Below, piece by piece: positions 43,831 through 53,504 of a stretch of 64,000 nucleotides of DNA. This stretch comes from Lentzea jiangxiensis (GTDB lineage: Bacteria > Actinomycetota > Actinomycetes > Mycobacteriales > Pseudonocardiaceae): positions 1 through 64,000 of the forward strand of contig NZ_FNIX01000004.1 in the NCBI RefSeq assembly GCF_900104175.1, given 5' to 3'. Under the pieces are notes generated by a model. That model was not told the origin of the DNA. It did not search any database and saw nothing but the letters and a program-made list of their open reading frames with translations. A program made the translations under genes and the position numbers. The first letter of the stretch is position 1. Each line of letters starts with the position of its first letter.

Positions 43831-44730
43831 TCACCGTAGCGGGAGTCGGACTTCGAAGCGGCAGCCAGGACCGTGGTTCTGCGCGTGGATCCGGCCGTGG
43901 TGCGCCTCGACGAGGCCGCGCGCGATGGAAAGGCCCAGTCCGGCGCCGGACGGGTTGCGCGCGGACGAGCCGCGGAAGCCCACGTCGAACACCTGGGGCA
44001 GCACGTCTTCGGGGATTCCGCCGCACGCGTCGTCCACGCGCACCACGGCTTCCGGTCCGTCCACATCGACCTGGACGGCGATCGCGCCGCCCTCCGGTGT
44101 GTGGCGGATGGCGTTGGACACAAGGTTGCGCACGACACGCATCAGCTCCGGGTCGGAGCCCCGCACGACGGGCCACGTGCGGGCGTCCCCGCGCAGTTCG
44201 ACGCCCTTCAGCCCCGCGACGGGGCGGGAGGCGGCGACCACGTCGCTGACGACGTCGGCCAGGGCGACGTCGTGCATCGGCAGGTTCAGCGCGCCGGCGG
44301 TGATCCGGGAGAGCTGGAAGAGGTCGTCCACGAGCTTCGAGAGGTGGTCGGCCTCCTGCGCGATCTGCTTGGCGTAGACGGCGACCTCGCCCGGTTCGGA
44401 CACGACGCCGTCCTCCAGCGCCTCGGTCATCGCCCGGATGCCGGCCAACGGCGTCCGCAGGTCGTGCGAGATCCACGCCACCAGCTGGCGGCGGGCCGCC
44501 TCCGCCTCGCGCTCCCACATGGTGCGGCGCGCGATCGCCCGGCCCAGCATGATCGAGAACGGCACGGTGACCAGGCCGACCAGCGCGCACACGACCAGCG
44601 CGGCACCCATCATCGGCGTGAACATGAACCCGCTGACCACGAGCACGCCGGCGATGGTCGCGACCACCGGCACGATGACCATGACGGTCATCGCGGTGGT
44701 CAGCGAGACGCGGCTCAGCCTGTCGAACAC
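43831..44730 (-). CDS. Compact sensor histidine kinase
   Basis: 299 residues. Two adjacent transmembrane helices ([20 protein letters not shown] and [19 protein letters not shown]) with almost no extracellular loop, HisKA with [13 protein letters not shown] (phospho-His), and HATPase with [25 protein letters not shown] and [13 protein letters not shown]. Lacking a sensor domain, it likely senses within the membrane. GTG 44730 overlaps its response regulator by 16 bp. Confidence 0.9.
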   Translation of the reverse strand: MFDRLSRVSLTTAMTVMVIVPVVATIAGVLVVSGFMFTPMMGAALVVCALVGLVTVPFSIMLGRAIARRTMWEREAEAARRQLVAWISHDLRTPLAGIRAMTEALEDGVVSEPGEVAVYAKQIAQEADHLSKLVDDLFQLSRITAGALNLPMHDVALADVVSDVVAASRPVAGLKGVELRGDARTWPVVRGSDPELMRVVRNLVSNAIRHTPEGGAIAVQVDVDGPEAVVRVDDACGGIPEDVLPQVFDVGFRGSSARNPSGAGLGLSIARGLVEAHHGRIHAQNHGPGCRFEVRLPLR

Positions 44731-45401
44731 GGGTCGTACCGGTAGCCGACGCCCCACACCGTGCTCAGCCGGCGCGGTTTCGCGGGGTCTTCCTCGATCT
44801 TCTCGCGCAACCGTCGCACGTGGACGGTCACGGTCGACTGGTCGCCGAACTGCCAGCCCCACACCCGTTCCAGCAGCTCCGCCCGGCCGAACGCCTTGCC
44901 GGCGTTGCCGATGAAGAACGCCAGCAGGTCGAACTCGCGGGTGGTCAGCTGCAGCGGCCGGTCGTTGACCGTGGCGGTGTGCGCGGCGACGTCCAGCACC
45001 AGGTCGCCGTCCCGCACGACCCGCGGCTCGTAGGACCGGTGGGACCGGCGCAGCACCGACGAGACGCGCAACGCGAGCTCGCGCGGGCTGAACGGCTTCG
45101 TCACGTAGTCGTCCGCGCCGATCTGCAGCCCGGCGATGCGGTCTTCCTCCTCGCCGAGCGCCGTCAGCATGACGACGGGCGTGCTGCCGCGTTCCCGGAT
45201 CCGCCGGCACACCTCGAGGCCGTCGATGCCGGGCAGCATCAGGTCCAGCACCACGATGTCCGGCTCGTGCGCGGCCATCACCCGCAGCGCCTGCTCCCCG
45301 TCACCGGCGAGCTCCACCTCGTACCCGGAGTGTTCGAGGTAGCGGCGCACGACATCGCGCACCGTCGTGTCGTCCTCGACGACCAGCACCCGCTCCACCA
45401 C
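44715..45401 (-). CDS. OmpR/PhoB-family response regulator
   Basis: 228 residues. Receiver with VEDD (near 9-12), phospho-acceptor in [12 protein letters not shown] and the Lys in TKPFSPRE; winged-helix effector [17 protein letters not shown] and [12 protein letters not shown] ... VWGVGYRYD. Forms a pair with the compact kinase downstream. It sits directly downstream of pepD, so pepD is a plausible target. GTG 45401. Confidence 0.93.
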   Translation of the reverse strand: MVERVLVVEDDTTVRDVVRRYLEHSGYEVELAGDGEQALRVMAAHEPDIVVLDLMLPGIDGLEVCRRIRERGSTPVVMLTALGEEEDRIAGLQIGADDYVTKPFSPRELALRVSSVLRRSHRSYEPRVVRDGDLVLDVAAHTATVNDRPLQLTTREFDLLAFFIGNAGKAFGRAELLERVWGWQFGDQSTVTVHVRRLREKIEEDPAKPRRLSTVWGVGYRYDPCSTG

Positions 45402-45460
45402 GTCACCACGTTAACGCCAGGAACGCCGGACGGGCCCACGACGTCACGAGGACGTAAGAA

Positions 45461-45507
45461 GAGGCCCGGGCCTGTGTGCGGGGCAGGTGCTCACAGGTCC
45501 GGGCCTC
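45461..45507 (-). terminator. pepD terminator
   Basis: GAGGCCCGGGCCTGTG and CACAGGTCCGGGCCTC pair over 16 positions with one mismatch and a 15-nt loop, 65 bp beyond the pepD stop. Confidence 0.75.
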
Positions 45508-45571
45508 TCCGGGGTCGTCGCGCTCGGGTTCCGGCGGGCGGCGGACGCCCCGGCCCCGAGCGTCCCCCGAC

Positions 45572-47092
45572 CTACCCCACCTCGACGCCGTCGAGGGTGG
45601 CTTCCACCGTCCTGTTGTCGGACAGCGTGATGGTGACCTTGTCGCCGGGCGCCTTGGAACGGACGGCGGCCACGAGCGTGTCCGACTCGTCGATGCGGCG
45701 GTCGCCGAACTTGGTGATCACGTCCCCGGCCTTCAGCCCGGCCTTCTCGGCCGCGCCACCGGAGGTGATCTCGGAGATCCGGGCGCCCTGCTCGGTCGAC
45801 TCGACCTTGACGCCGAGCACGGTCTGCCTGGGCTTTCCGGTCTTCACGATCTCGTCGATCGTGCGGCGCGCCTGGTCCATCGGGATGGCGAAGCCGATGC
45901 CGACGGACCCGGCCTGGCCTCCCGCGGAGTTCGGGCTGTAGATCGCCGAGTTGATGCCGACGACCTGGCCCTGCATGTTCACCAGCGGGCCGCCGGAGTT
46001 GCCGGGGTTGATCGCGGCGTCGGTCTGGATGGCGTTCAGGACGGTCGCCTGCGAGTTGCGGGCGTCGCCGCCGGCGGAGACCGGGCGGTTCAACGAGCTC
46101 ACGATGCCGGAGGTGACGGTGCCGGACAGCTCGAACGGCGACCCGATCGCGACGACGCCCTGGCCGATCTTCAGGTCGGCGGAGTTGCCGAGCTGCACGA
46201 CCGGCGCACCCGAGATGCCCTCGGCCTGGATGACGGCGATGTCCGAGCTGGGGTCGCGGCCGAGGATCTTCGCGGTGGCGGTCCTGCCGTCCTGGAAGAC
46301 GACCTTGATCGTGCCGCCGGCCGCCGCGCCCTCGATGACGTGGTTGTTCGTCACGACCTGGCCGTTGCTGGAGATCACGAAGCCCGAGCCCTCGCCGGCG
46401 CCGGACCGCGTGACGACCTGGATCTGCACGACGGACGGCAGCAGCCTGTTCGCCACGTCCTCGACCGAACCGGCCGGGGCGTTGCTCGTCTGGGACGCCG
46501 GGCGGGGCGCGTCGAGCGAGCTGATCGCGGACGAGTCGTTCGCGAAGTTGTAGCCCAGGTAGCCGCCGAGGCCACCGGAGAGCCCGCCGACGAGCAGCAC
46601 GAGGGCGGCGACACCCGCCACGACCTTCCCGCGGCCCTTGGGGCGCGGTGCGGCGGGCGGGGGCTGGAAGCCGGGCGGGAGGTAGTACTGACCCGTCTGC
46701 GGGCCCGCGAACGGGGCGGAGGGCGGTCCGGCGGGGTGCTCCGCGCCGAACTGCACGGCCGGGGCGCCGGGGCCGAGCGGGTGGGGTTGGCCGGACCCGG
46801 GAGGAGGAAGCTGCCGGCCGGGTCCGGACCCGCCGAGCTGCGTCTGACCCGCGTCAGGTGAGGGCACCTGCGGCTGGGCCGGGGTGAAGGAGGCGGGAAC
46901 GTCGCCCAGGCCCGCCGGGGCGCTCTGCGCCCCGGCCTGGCCGGATCCCCCCTGCAAAGGATCCGGCCGGCCGGGACCCGGCAGCGACGGGCCCTGCTCC
47001 CGCGCGCCGGAGTCCGTCTGACCGGCGCTCGGCTGCACGGCGTCGGGCTCGTCCGGCTGCTGCGCTGGCTGGTTGCTCTCGGTCATGCCCAT
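45572..47092 (-). CDS. pepD: HtrA-like serine protease with PDZ domain (PepD)
   Basis: 506 residues. A 150-residue Pro/Gly/Gln-rich cytoplasmic N-terminus, one transmembrane helix (VVAGVAALVLLVGGLSGGLGG), a trypsin-like domain with catalytic His (VVTNNHVIEG), Asp (SSDIAVIQ) and Ser (INPGNSGGPLV), and a C-terminal PDZ domain (GAAEKAGLKAGDVITKFGDRRI). A periplasm-like envelope quality-control protease. In mycobacteria it belongs to the MprAB regulon and operon; here mprBA lie 8 kb away. An alternative ATG is two codons in. Confidence 0.93.
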   Translation of the reverse strand: MGMTESNQPAQQPDEPDAVQPSAGQTDSGAREQGPSLPGPGRPDPLQGGSGQAGAQSAPAGLGDVPASFTPAQPQVPSPDAGQTQLGGSGPGRQLPPPGSGQPHPLGPGAPAVQFGAEHPAGPPSAPFAGPQTGQYYLPPGFQPPPAAPRPKGRGKVVAGVAALVLLVGGLSGGLGGYLGYNFANDSSAISSLDAPRPASQTSNAPAGSVEDVANRLLPSVVQIQVVTRSGAGEGSGFVISSNGQVVTNNHVIEGAAAGGTIKVVFQDGRTATAKILGRDPSSDIAVIQAEGISGAPVVQLGNSADLKIGQGVVAIGSPFELSGTVTSGIVSSLNRPVSAGGDARNSQATVLNAIQTDAAINPGNSGGPLVNMQGQVVGINSAIYSPNSAGGQAGSVGIGFAIPMDQARRTIDEIVKTGKPRQTVLGVKVESTEQGARISEITSGGAAEKAGLKAGDVITKFGDRRIDESDTLVAAVRSKAPGDKVTITLSDNRTVEATLDGVEVG

Positions 47093-47137
47093 AGTTTCGG
47101 GTGTCGTCCTGAGAGAACCCTTAAACCAGCCTGGGAG

Positions 47138-48226
47138 CTACTTGTGTGTTGCCCGGAGCCGTTCCGCGATCTGCTCGGGCGTCACGTCGTTGATCCACAC
47201 GGCCTCGCCGGACTCGGAGCCCGCGAGGTACTTGAGCTTGTCCTTCGTCCGCAGGACGGAGAAGACCTGCAGGTGCAGCCACATCTCCTCGCGGCCGGTG
47301 TTCACCGGCGCCTGGTGCCAGGCCGCGATGTAGGGCAGCGGCCGGTCGTAGAGCGCGTCGAGCCGGCGCAGCACCTTCAGGTAGAGCGACGCGAAGTCGT
47401 CACGCTCCACTGAGGACAGCGCGGCGATGTCGGGCACCTGGCGGCGCGGCGCCAGCAGGACCTCGACGGGCCAGCGGGCGGCCGCGGGCACGAACGCCAC
47501 CCAGTGCTCGGACTGCTCCACCACGCGCGCGCCCGCGCGGAGCTCGGCCTCCAGCAGGTCGCCGAACAACGGGCGGCCGTGCTCGGCGTAGTAGTCCTCG
47601 GCGGCGGACAGCATGCGTTCGGTGCGCGGCGTCACGAACGGGTAGGCGTAGATCTGGCCGTGCGGGTGCGAGAGCGTCACGCCGATCTCTTCGCCGCGGT
47701 TCTCGAACGGGAAGACCTGCTCGACCCCTGGCAACGTTGACAAGAAGGCGACGCGGTCCGCCCAGGCGTCGACGACGGTGCGCACGCGCGACTCGGAGAG
47801 CTCGCCGAACGACTTGGTGTGGTCCGACGTGAAGCACACGACCTCGCAGCGCCCGCGGCCCGGTGCGCGCACGAACAGCTCCTCACCATCCACAGTGGAC
47901 GGCACGTCCGGCACGTTCTGCGCCAGCGAGGGGAAGCGGTTCTCGAACACGACGACGTCGTAGCCGGACTCGGGAACCTCGGTGGGCCTGCCCGGTGTCG
48001 ACGGGCAGAGCGGGCAGAGGTCCGCGGGCGGCTTGTAGGTCCGCGTCTGACGATGGGCCGCCATGGCGACCCACTCGCGGGTCAGCGGGTCCAGCCGCAC
48101 CTCGGACATCGGCTGGGTCTCGGGGAGGTCCCGGGAGTCCACCGCCACCCGCGGCGGTGCCTCAGCGCTGTCGTCGAAGTAGATGATCTCCCGGCCGTCC
48201 GCCAGCTTTCCCGCGGTACGCCTCAC
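47138..48226 (-). CDS. galT: Galactose-1-phosphate uridylyltransferase
   Basis: 362 residues. Zn and active-site motifs: CPLCPSTPGRPTEVP, FENRFPSL, and the catalytic HxHxQ-like loop TLSHPHGQIYAYPF with nucleophilic His; VAFVPAAARWPVEVLL and WHQAPVN follow. Leloir step from Gal-1-P to UDP-Gal. GTG 48226 with GGAG 6 nt upstream; GTGA overlap with the DeoR gene. Together with the GH42 enzyme and importer it completes galactoside use, with galU elsewhere in the window. Confidence 0.94.
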   Translation of the reverse strand: MRRTAGKLADGREIIYFDDSAEAPPRVAVDSRDLPETQPMSEVRLDPLTREWVAMAAHRQTRTYKPPADLCPLCPSTPGRPTEVPESGYDVVVFENRFPSLAQNVPDVPSTVDGEELFVRAPGRGRCEVVCFTSDHTKSFGELSESRVRTVVDAWADRVAFLSTLPGVEQVFPFENRGEEIGVTLSHPHGQIYAYPFVTPRTERMLSAAEDYYAEHGRPLFGDLLEAELRAGARVVEQSEHWVAFVPAAARWPVEVLLAPRRQVPDIAALSSVERDDFASLYLKVLRRLDALYDRPLPYIAAWHQAPVNTGREEMWLHLQVFSVLRTKDKLKYLAGSESGEAVWINDVTPEQIAERLRATHK

Positions 48227-49020
48227 GCCAACTCCTCGCCACTTCCTGGAACATGAGCCAACACCAACTCGCCGACCTGTTCGCCGAGGATCGCCCGCGC
48301 GTCGTCCGGCAAACCTTCGTCCGTCACGAGGACGTGCGCCTCGTCGAGGTCGGCGATCGTGGAAATGCCCACGGTGCCCCACTTCTCGTGGTCCGCGACC
48401 ACCACCACGCGTCCGGCGGCGTCGACGAGCGCGCGGTCCGTCTCGCTCTCGTTGAGGTTCGGGGTGGTGAAGCCGGAGCGCTCGGCCATGCCGTGCACGC
48501 CCAGGAACACCACGTCGAGGTGCAGCGACCGCAACGCCTGCACGGCCACGGGGCCGACGAGCGCGTCGGACGGCGTGCGGACGCCACCGGTCAGCACGAC
48601 CGTGCGGTCGGTGCGCCCGCTCTGCTGCAGCACGTCGGCGACGCGGATGGAGTTCGTGACGACGGTCAGGTCCGGGATGTCGTCGAGGAACCGCGCTAAC
48701 GTCCACGTCGTCGTGCCGGCGGACAGACCGATGGCGGTGCCGGGGCGCACGAGGCCCGCGGCGGCGGCCGCGATCGCTTCCTTCTCGGGCAGCTGGCGGA
48801 CCGACTTGGCCTCGAACCCGGGCTCGTCGGTCGAGCGCCCGACGACGGACGTCGCCCCGCCGTACACCTTCTCCACGAGGCCGCGCGCGGCCAGCACGTC
48901 GAGGTCGCGGCGCACGGTCATGTCCGAGACGCCGAGCCGGACGACCAGGTCGCTGACGCGCACCGCCCCCGTCCGCCGGACCTCTTCGATGATTACCGCC
49001 TGCCGCTGACGTGCCAGCAC
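48223..49020 (-). CDS. DeoR-family sugar regulator
   Basis: 265 residues. N-terminal HTH (RVSDLVVRLGVSDMTVRRDL, then VEKVYGGAT), and a C-terminal phosphosugar-sensing domain (IGLSAGTTTWTLARFLDD, VVTNSIRVADVLQQ, DVVFLGVHGMAERSGFTTPN). Such proteins repress sugar operons until a phosphorylated sugar binds, here probably galactose-1-phosphate or similar. GTG 49020 lies two bases after the beta-galactosidase stop, with GAGG upstream. Confidence 0.92.
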   Translation of the reverse strand: MLARQRQAVIIEEVRRTGAVRVSDLVVRLGVSDMTVRRDLDVLAARGLVEKVYGGATSVVGRSTDEPGFEAKSVRQLPEKEAIAAAAAGLVRPGTAIGLSAGTTTWTLARFLDDIPDLTVVTNSIRVADVLQQSGRTDRTVVLTGGVRTPSDALVGPVAVQALRSLHLDVVFLGVHGMAERSGFTTPNLNESETDRALVDAAGRVVVVADHEKWGTVGISTIADLDEAHVLVTDEGLPDDARAILGEQVGELVLAHVPGSGEELA

Positions 49021-49021
49021 C

Positions 49022-51004
49022 TCACACCTCTTCCCTGAGGACGACCACGTCCCCGGCGCGCACGGTGAGGCGTCCGGAGACCTGCGTGCCGGACAACACG
49101 TCGACACCGGACGCCTCGATCTGCGCATCGGTGCCGGTGTGGTTCACGGCGAAGAGGAACGATACGTCGCCCTTGCGCCGCACGAGCTCAATCGGCGAAC
49201 GCGACACCGCGACGCCCGCACCGGAGAGCGCGTTTTCCACCGTTCGGCTCAGGCCGCCCTCGTCGAGGTCGCACGCCACGTACCACGCGACACCGCCACC
49301 GAACGCGTTGCGCGTCACCGCCGGTACTCCCGGCAACGGTCCGTCCTCGTAGGAGACAACGGTGTCAGCGGTGCGGGTGTGCAGGTGCTCCGTCCACAAC
49401 GACGCCGTCGAGCCGTCGGTCAGCGTGACCGTCTCGTCCTCGCGCAGCGGGTGGAACTCCTCCGACCAGACGCCGAGCACGTCGCGGAACGCGCCGGGGT
49501 AGCCGCCGAGCCGCACACGCGTGTGCTGGTCGGCGACACCGGACAGGTACGTGACGAGGACGTGCCCGCCGCCCGCCACGTAGTCCGCGACCACGGCGGC
49601 GTGCGCGTCCGACACCGCGTAGAACGCCGGCACGACCACGAGCGAGTACGCCGAGAGGTTCGTGCCCGGCGCGACGAAGTCGACGGTGACGCCCGCCTGC
49701 CACAGGGCCTTGTAGTAGCCGAGGACGTGCCGGTAGTGGTCGAAGTCGTTGGTCGGGTGCGCGTCCTGGCGCAGCGCCCACCCGGACTGGAAGTCGTAGA
49801 GCACGGCGACCGAGGCGTCCACAGTGGAGCCCACGACCTCGGTGAGCCTGCCGTACTCGGCGCCGACCTCGCAGACCTCGCGGTACACCTTGGTCTCCGT
49901 GCCGGCGTGCGGCACCATCGCCGAGTGGTAGCGCTCGCTGCCGCCGCGCGACTGGCGCCACTGGAAGAACAGCGTGCCGTCCGCGCCGCGGGCGATGTTC
50001 TGGAACGAGTGCCGCCGCATCTCCCCCGGCAGCTTCGCGATGTTGCGCCGCTGCCAGTTCACCGCGGACGTCGAGTTCTCCATGAGCAGCCACGGTTTGC
50101 CGCCCGCGAGCCCGCGCACCAGGTCGGCGGACATGGCCAGCTCGACGTGCCGGTCGGGCGACTGGGCCTCGGTGTAGTGGTCGTTCGAGACGAAGTCGAC
50201 CTCGCGGGCCCACTTCCAGTAGTCGAGGTCGCCGAACGTCCAGTTCGCCATGAAGTTCGTGGTGATCGGGACGTCGGGGGTGACCATGCGCAGGACGTCG
50301 CGCTCGGCCTTGTACAGCTCGAGGATCGCGTCGTCGGAGAACCTGTCGTAGTCGAGCACGTGCGCCGGGTTCTGGAAGGTCGGCGTGACGCGCGGCGGCA
50401 GGACCTGCGCGAAGTCGGTGTAGCCCTGGCTCCAGAACGCCGTGGACCACGCGTCGTTGAGCTGGTCGAGCGTGTAGCGGCTCGCCAGCCACTCGCGGAA
50501 CGAGGCGGCGCACGTGTCGCAGTAGCAGCGCTTCACGTGGCACGCGTACTCGTTGCCGACGTGCCACGCGGCGAGTGCCGGGTGGTCGCGGTAGTGCGAG
50601 GCCATCTCGGCGGCGAGCGCGGTCGCCCGGTCGCGGTAGATCGGCGACGACGGGCAGTACGCCTGCCGGGAGCCGTGCGAGAGCCGCACGCCGTCCGCGC
50701 GGACCGGCAGCATCTCGGGGTGCTCGGTGGTGAGCCACGGCGGGGGCGCGGCGGTCGCGGTCGCGAGGTCGACGCGGATGCCGCCGGCGTGCAGCAGGTC
50801 CATCACGCGGTCGAGCCAGCCGAACCGGTACTCGCCCTTGCTCACCTCGATCTTCGCCCAGCTGAAGATCCCCACGCTGACCAGGTTCACCCCGGCCCTG
50901 CGCATGAGCTCGACGTCCTCGGACCAGACGTGTTCGGGCCACTGCTCGGGGTTGTAGTCAGCACCCCAGGCGAGGCCAGGCAGGTGGGTCGGCCAAGTCG
51001 TCAC
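49022..51004 (-). CDS. GH42 beta-galactosidase
   Basis: About 660 residues. GLAWGADYNPEQWP opens the barrel. The acid/base Glu is in WHVGNEYACHV, followed by a four-Cys zinc cluster (C..KRCYCDTC); the nucleophile Glu is in LLMENSTSAVNW. C-terminal trimerisation and beta domains follow. No signal peptide, so it cleaves imported galactosides in the cytoplasm. GTG 51004 is chosen; a TTG at 51028 in frame is possible and neither has a good ribosome binding site. First gene of the leftward lacZ-deoR-galT operon. Confidence 0.92.
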   Translation of the reverse strand: MTTWPTHLPGLAWGADYNPEQWPEHVWSEDVELMRRAGVNLVSVGIFSWAKIEVSKGEYRFGWLDRVMDLLHAGGIRVDLATATAAPPPWLTTEHPEMLPVRADGVRLSHGSRQAYCPSSPIYRDRATALAAEMASHYRDHPALAAWHVGNEYACHVKRCYCDTCAASFREWLASRYTLDQLNDAWSTAFWSQGYTDFAQVLPPRVTPTFQNPAHVLDYDRFSDDAILELYKAERDVLRMVTPDVPITTNFMANWTFGDLDYWKWAREVDFVSNDHYTEAQSPDRHVELAMSADLVRGLAGGKPWLLMENSTSAVNWQRRNIAKLPGEMRRHSFQNIARGADGTLFFQWRQSRGGSERYHSAMVPHAGTETKVYREVCEVGAEYGRLTEVVGSTVDASVAVLYDFQSGWALRQDAHPTNDFDHYRHVLGYYKALWQAGVTVDFVAPGTNLSAYSLVVVPAFYAVSDAHAAVVADYVAGGGHVLVTYLSGVADQHTRVRLGGYPGAFRDVLGVWSEEFHPLREDETVTLTDGSTASLWTEHLHTRTADTVVSYEDGPLPGVPAVTRNAFGGGVAWYVACDLDEGGLSRTVENALSGAGVAVSRSPIELVRRKGDVSFLFAVNHTGTDAQIEASGVDVLSGTQVSGRLTVRAGDVVVLREEV

Positions 51005-51039
51005 GGGCGCAAGCGTGGCCGACGACAACCCCCAACGTC

Positions 51040-51056
51040 AACACAAGCAAACACAA
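51040..51056. promoter_or_regulatory. Phased direct repeat, candidate DeoR operator
   Basis: AACACAA occurs twice, 10 bp apart (51040 and 51050), i.e. TTGTGTT on the operon strand. It lies just upstream of the beta-galactosidase start. DeoR-type repressors often bind direct repeats spaced by one helical turn. Confidence 0.4.
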
Positions 51057-51151
51057 CTTCGTGTGGAGTCCGTGTGCGGTTGGACCGGGAAAAGTACCGG
51101 GAAACATGTAGGACGCGACTGTGCATGGGTTTAACAGCTCCGTAACGGGGC

Positions 51152-51180
51152 TTGACATGGTGTATGACTGCGACCACATT
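51152..51180 (+). promoter_or_regulatory. Candidate promoter of the sugar ABC transporter operon
   Basis: A perfect -35 TTGACA (51152-51157) is followed after 17 bp by CACATT as a weak -10. The transporter start codon is about 64 bp further on. Confidence 0.45.
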
Positions 51181-51243
51181 GTGCGCAACTTTGTTGGAGT
51201 CCTGTTCGGTTCGTATGAGCGAGCGTCACCTGTAGGAGCGATG

Positions 51244-52551
51244 ATGGTTCTGCACACGCCTGGTTCCACTCCGTTACCGCACTTCGGTCGGCGAGCGATG
51301 CTGCGGATCATGCTGGCCGGTGCCGGCGTGGCCGCGACCGGTGGTCTCGCGGCCTGTGGCGGCGGTTCCGGCTCGGGCGGTGACTCCAAGACCGTCACGT
51401 TCGGCAACAACCTGTCCGACCAGGTGCCGAAGGACGCGATCACGGCCGCGCTCAAGGGCTTCGAGGGCCAGTCCGGCGGCCTCTCGGTCACGATCAACAC
51501 CAAGCAGCACGAGCAGTACCAGGAGCAGATCAACAACTACCTGCAGGGCAAGCCGGACGACGTGCTCGCGTGGTTCGCCGGCTACCGCATGCGGTTCTTC
51601 GCCGACCAGGGCCTCACCGGCGACCTCAGCGACCTGTGGGGCAAGGTCGGCGGCAACTACTCCGACGCGCTCAAGCAGGCGTCGACGGGCTCGGACGGCA
51701 AGCAGTACTTCGTGCCGTTCACGCAGTACCCGTGGGGCATGTTCTACCGCAAGAGCGTCTGGCAGGAGCGCGGCTACGCGATTCCCAAGACCCTCGACGA
51801 GCTCGTCGCGCTCGCCACGAAGATGAAGTCCGACGGCCTGATCCCGATCGCCTTCGCGCAGAAGCAGGGCTGGCCGGGCATGGGCACGTTCGACCAGCTC
51901 AACTTCCGCATCAACGGCTACCGGTTCCACGTCGACCTGCTGGCCGGCAAGGAGGACTGGCAGGACAAGAAGGTCAAGGACGTCTTCGACACCTGGAAGC
52001 GGCTGCTGCCGTTCCACCAGGAGAACGCGCTCGGCCGCGAGTGGCAGGAAGCCGCGCAGACGTTGCAGCAGAAGAAGTCCGGCATGTACCTGCTGGGCTC
52101 GTTCCTCGGCCAGCAGTTCCCGGACGCCGAGAAGGACGACCTCGACTTCTTCCCGTTCCCGGAGATCAACCCGGAGCACGGCACCGACACGGTCGAGGCG
52201 CCGATCGACGGCTACATGATGGCGAAGAAGCCCGGCAACCCCGAGGGTGCGCTCAAGCTGCTCGAGTACCTGTCGACCGCCGAGCCGCAGCTCACCTACC
52301 TGAAGTCCGACGCGTCCGTGGTCGCGACCAACCAGAAGGCGGACACCTCCGGCTACAACTCGCTGCAGAAGAAGGCGGCCGAGGTGATCAAGAACGCCAA
52401 GCACATCACGCAGTTCCTCGACCGCGACACCGACCCCGGCTTCGCGAGCGAGGCGGCCACCAACGGCCTCATCGAGTTCATCAAGGACCCGAACAACATC
52501 GACTCCGTGCTCAAGGGCATGGCCGACCAGGCGAAGAACATCTTCAAGTGA
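51244..52551 (+). CDS. Sugar ABC transporter substrate-binding lipoprotein
   Basis: 435 residues, family 1 extracellular binding protein. Twin-arginine-like signal FGRRAMLRIMLAG with lipobox GLAAC near residue 40, so possibly Tat-exported. Mature part: KQHEQYQEQINNYLQGKPDDVLAWFAGYR, then YPWGMFYRKSVW and APIDGYMMAKK. ATG 51244 follows TAGGAG; an ATG one codon earlier is possible. Paired with the next two permeases; the ATPase is not in the cluster and is probably a shared MsiK-type protein encoded elsewhere. Confidence 0.92.
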   Translation: MVLHTPGSTPLPHFGRRAMLRIMLAGAGVAATGGLAACGGGSGSGGDSKTVTFGNNLSDQVPKDAITAALKGFEGQSGGLSVTINTKQHEQYQEQINNYLQGKPDDVLAWFAGYRMRFFADQGLTGDLSDLWGKVGGNYSDALKQASTGSDGKQYFVPFTQYPWGMFYRKSVWQERGYAIPKTLDELVALATKMKSDGLIPIAFAQKQGWPGMGTFDQLNFRINGYRFHVDLLAGKEDWQDKKVKDVFDTWKRLLPFHQENALGREWQEAAQTLQQKKSGMYLLGSFLGQQFPDAEKDDLDFFPFPEINPEHGTDTVEAPIDGYMMAKKPGNPEGALKLLEYLSTAEPQLTYLKSDASVVATNQKADTSGYNSLQKKAAEVIKNAKHITQFLDRDTDPGFASEAATNGLIEFIKDPNNIDSVLKGMADQAKNIFK

Positions 52552-53504
52552 CCGCGGTGCAGGAGAAGCCGAAGGCGGTGGCCCCCTCCGGGCCGCCGCC
52601 TCGTCGGCGTGGAAAGCGTGCCACCGCTCTCGCGGGCACGGACACGCTGGTGCTCGCGCTCATGCTCGGCATCCCCACGATCGTGCACCTGCTGTTCGTG
52701 TGGATCCCGGCGCTGGGCTCGGTCGCGCTGTCGTTGAGCCGTTGGAACGGCATCGGCGGCCTCGAGGACATCGAGTGGATCGGTGTCGCCAACTACGTGG
52801 AGATCTTCACCGAGTACCCGCGGTTCTGGCCGGCGGTGCAGCACAACCTGATCTGGTTGCTGTTCCTGCTGGTCGTCCCGACCTCGGTAGGTCTGCTGCT
52901 GGCCGTGCTGCTCGACCGGGAGCTCCGGTTCAGCCGCATCTACCAGAGCGCGCTGTACCTGCCGATGGTGCTGTCGCTCGCGCTGGTCGGCTTCATCTGG
53001 CAGCTGATCTACACCCCGGACGGCGGCCTGCTGAACTCGGTGCTGGGTCTCGGCGACGACCCCGTCGACTGGATCGGCGACTCGGACGTCAACCTCTACG
53101 CGGTGCTCGTCGCGGCCGCGTGGCGCCACACCGGCTACATCATGCTGCTGTACCTGGCGGGCCTGAAGTCCGTCGACCCGGCGCTGAAGGAAGCCGCCGC
53201 GCTGGACGGGGCCTCCGCGACGCAGACGTTCTTCCGCGTCACGTTCCCGGTGATGAAGCCGGTGAACATCGTCGTCGCCGTGGTGACGGTGATCGAGGCG
53301 CTGCGCGCGTTCGACATCGTGTACGTCATCAACAAGGGGCGCAACGGCCTGGAGCTGCTGTCGGTGCTGGTGACCGACAACATCATCGGTGAGGCCTCGC
53401 GCATCGGCCGGGGCTCCGCGGTCGCGGTGATCCTGCTGACGATCTCGCTCGGCGTCATCATCCCGTACCTGTACCAGGTGTTCAGCAAGGAGAACAGGAC
53501 GTGA
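52548..53504 (+). CDS. Sugar ABC transporter permease (MalF type)
   Basis: 318 residues, six transmembrane helices, and the ATPase-coupling EAA loop EAAALDGASATQTFFRVTFP. The N-terminus is basic and cytoplasmic. GTGA overlap with the binding-protein gene and again with the next permease. Confidence 0.93.
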   Translation: MTAVQEKPKAVAPSGPPPRRRGKRATALAGTDTLVLALMLGIPTIVHLLFVWIPALGSVALSLSRWNGIGGLEDIEWIGVANYVEIFTEYPRFWPAVQHNLIWLLFLLVVPTSVGLLLAVLLDRELRFSRIYQSALYLPMVLSLALVGFIWQLIYTPDGGLLNSVLGLGDDPVDWIGDSDVNLYAVLVAAAWRHTGYIMLLYLAGLKSVDPALKEAAALDGASATQTFFRVTFPVMKPVNIVVAVVTVIEALRAFDIVYVINKGRNGLELLSVLVTDNIIGEASRIGRGSAVAVILLTISLGVIIPYLYQVFSKENRT

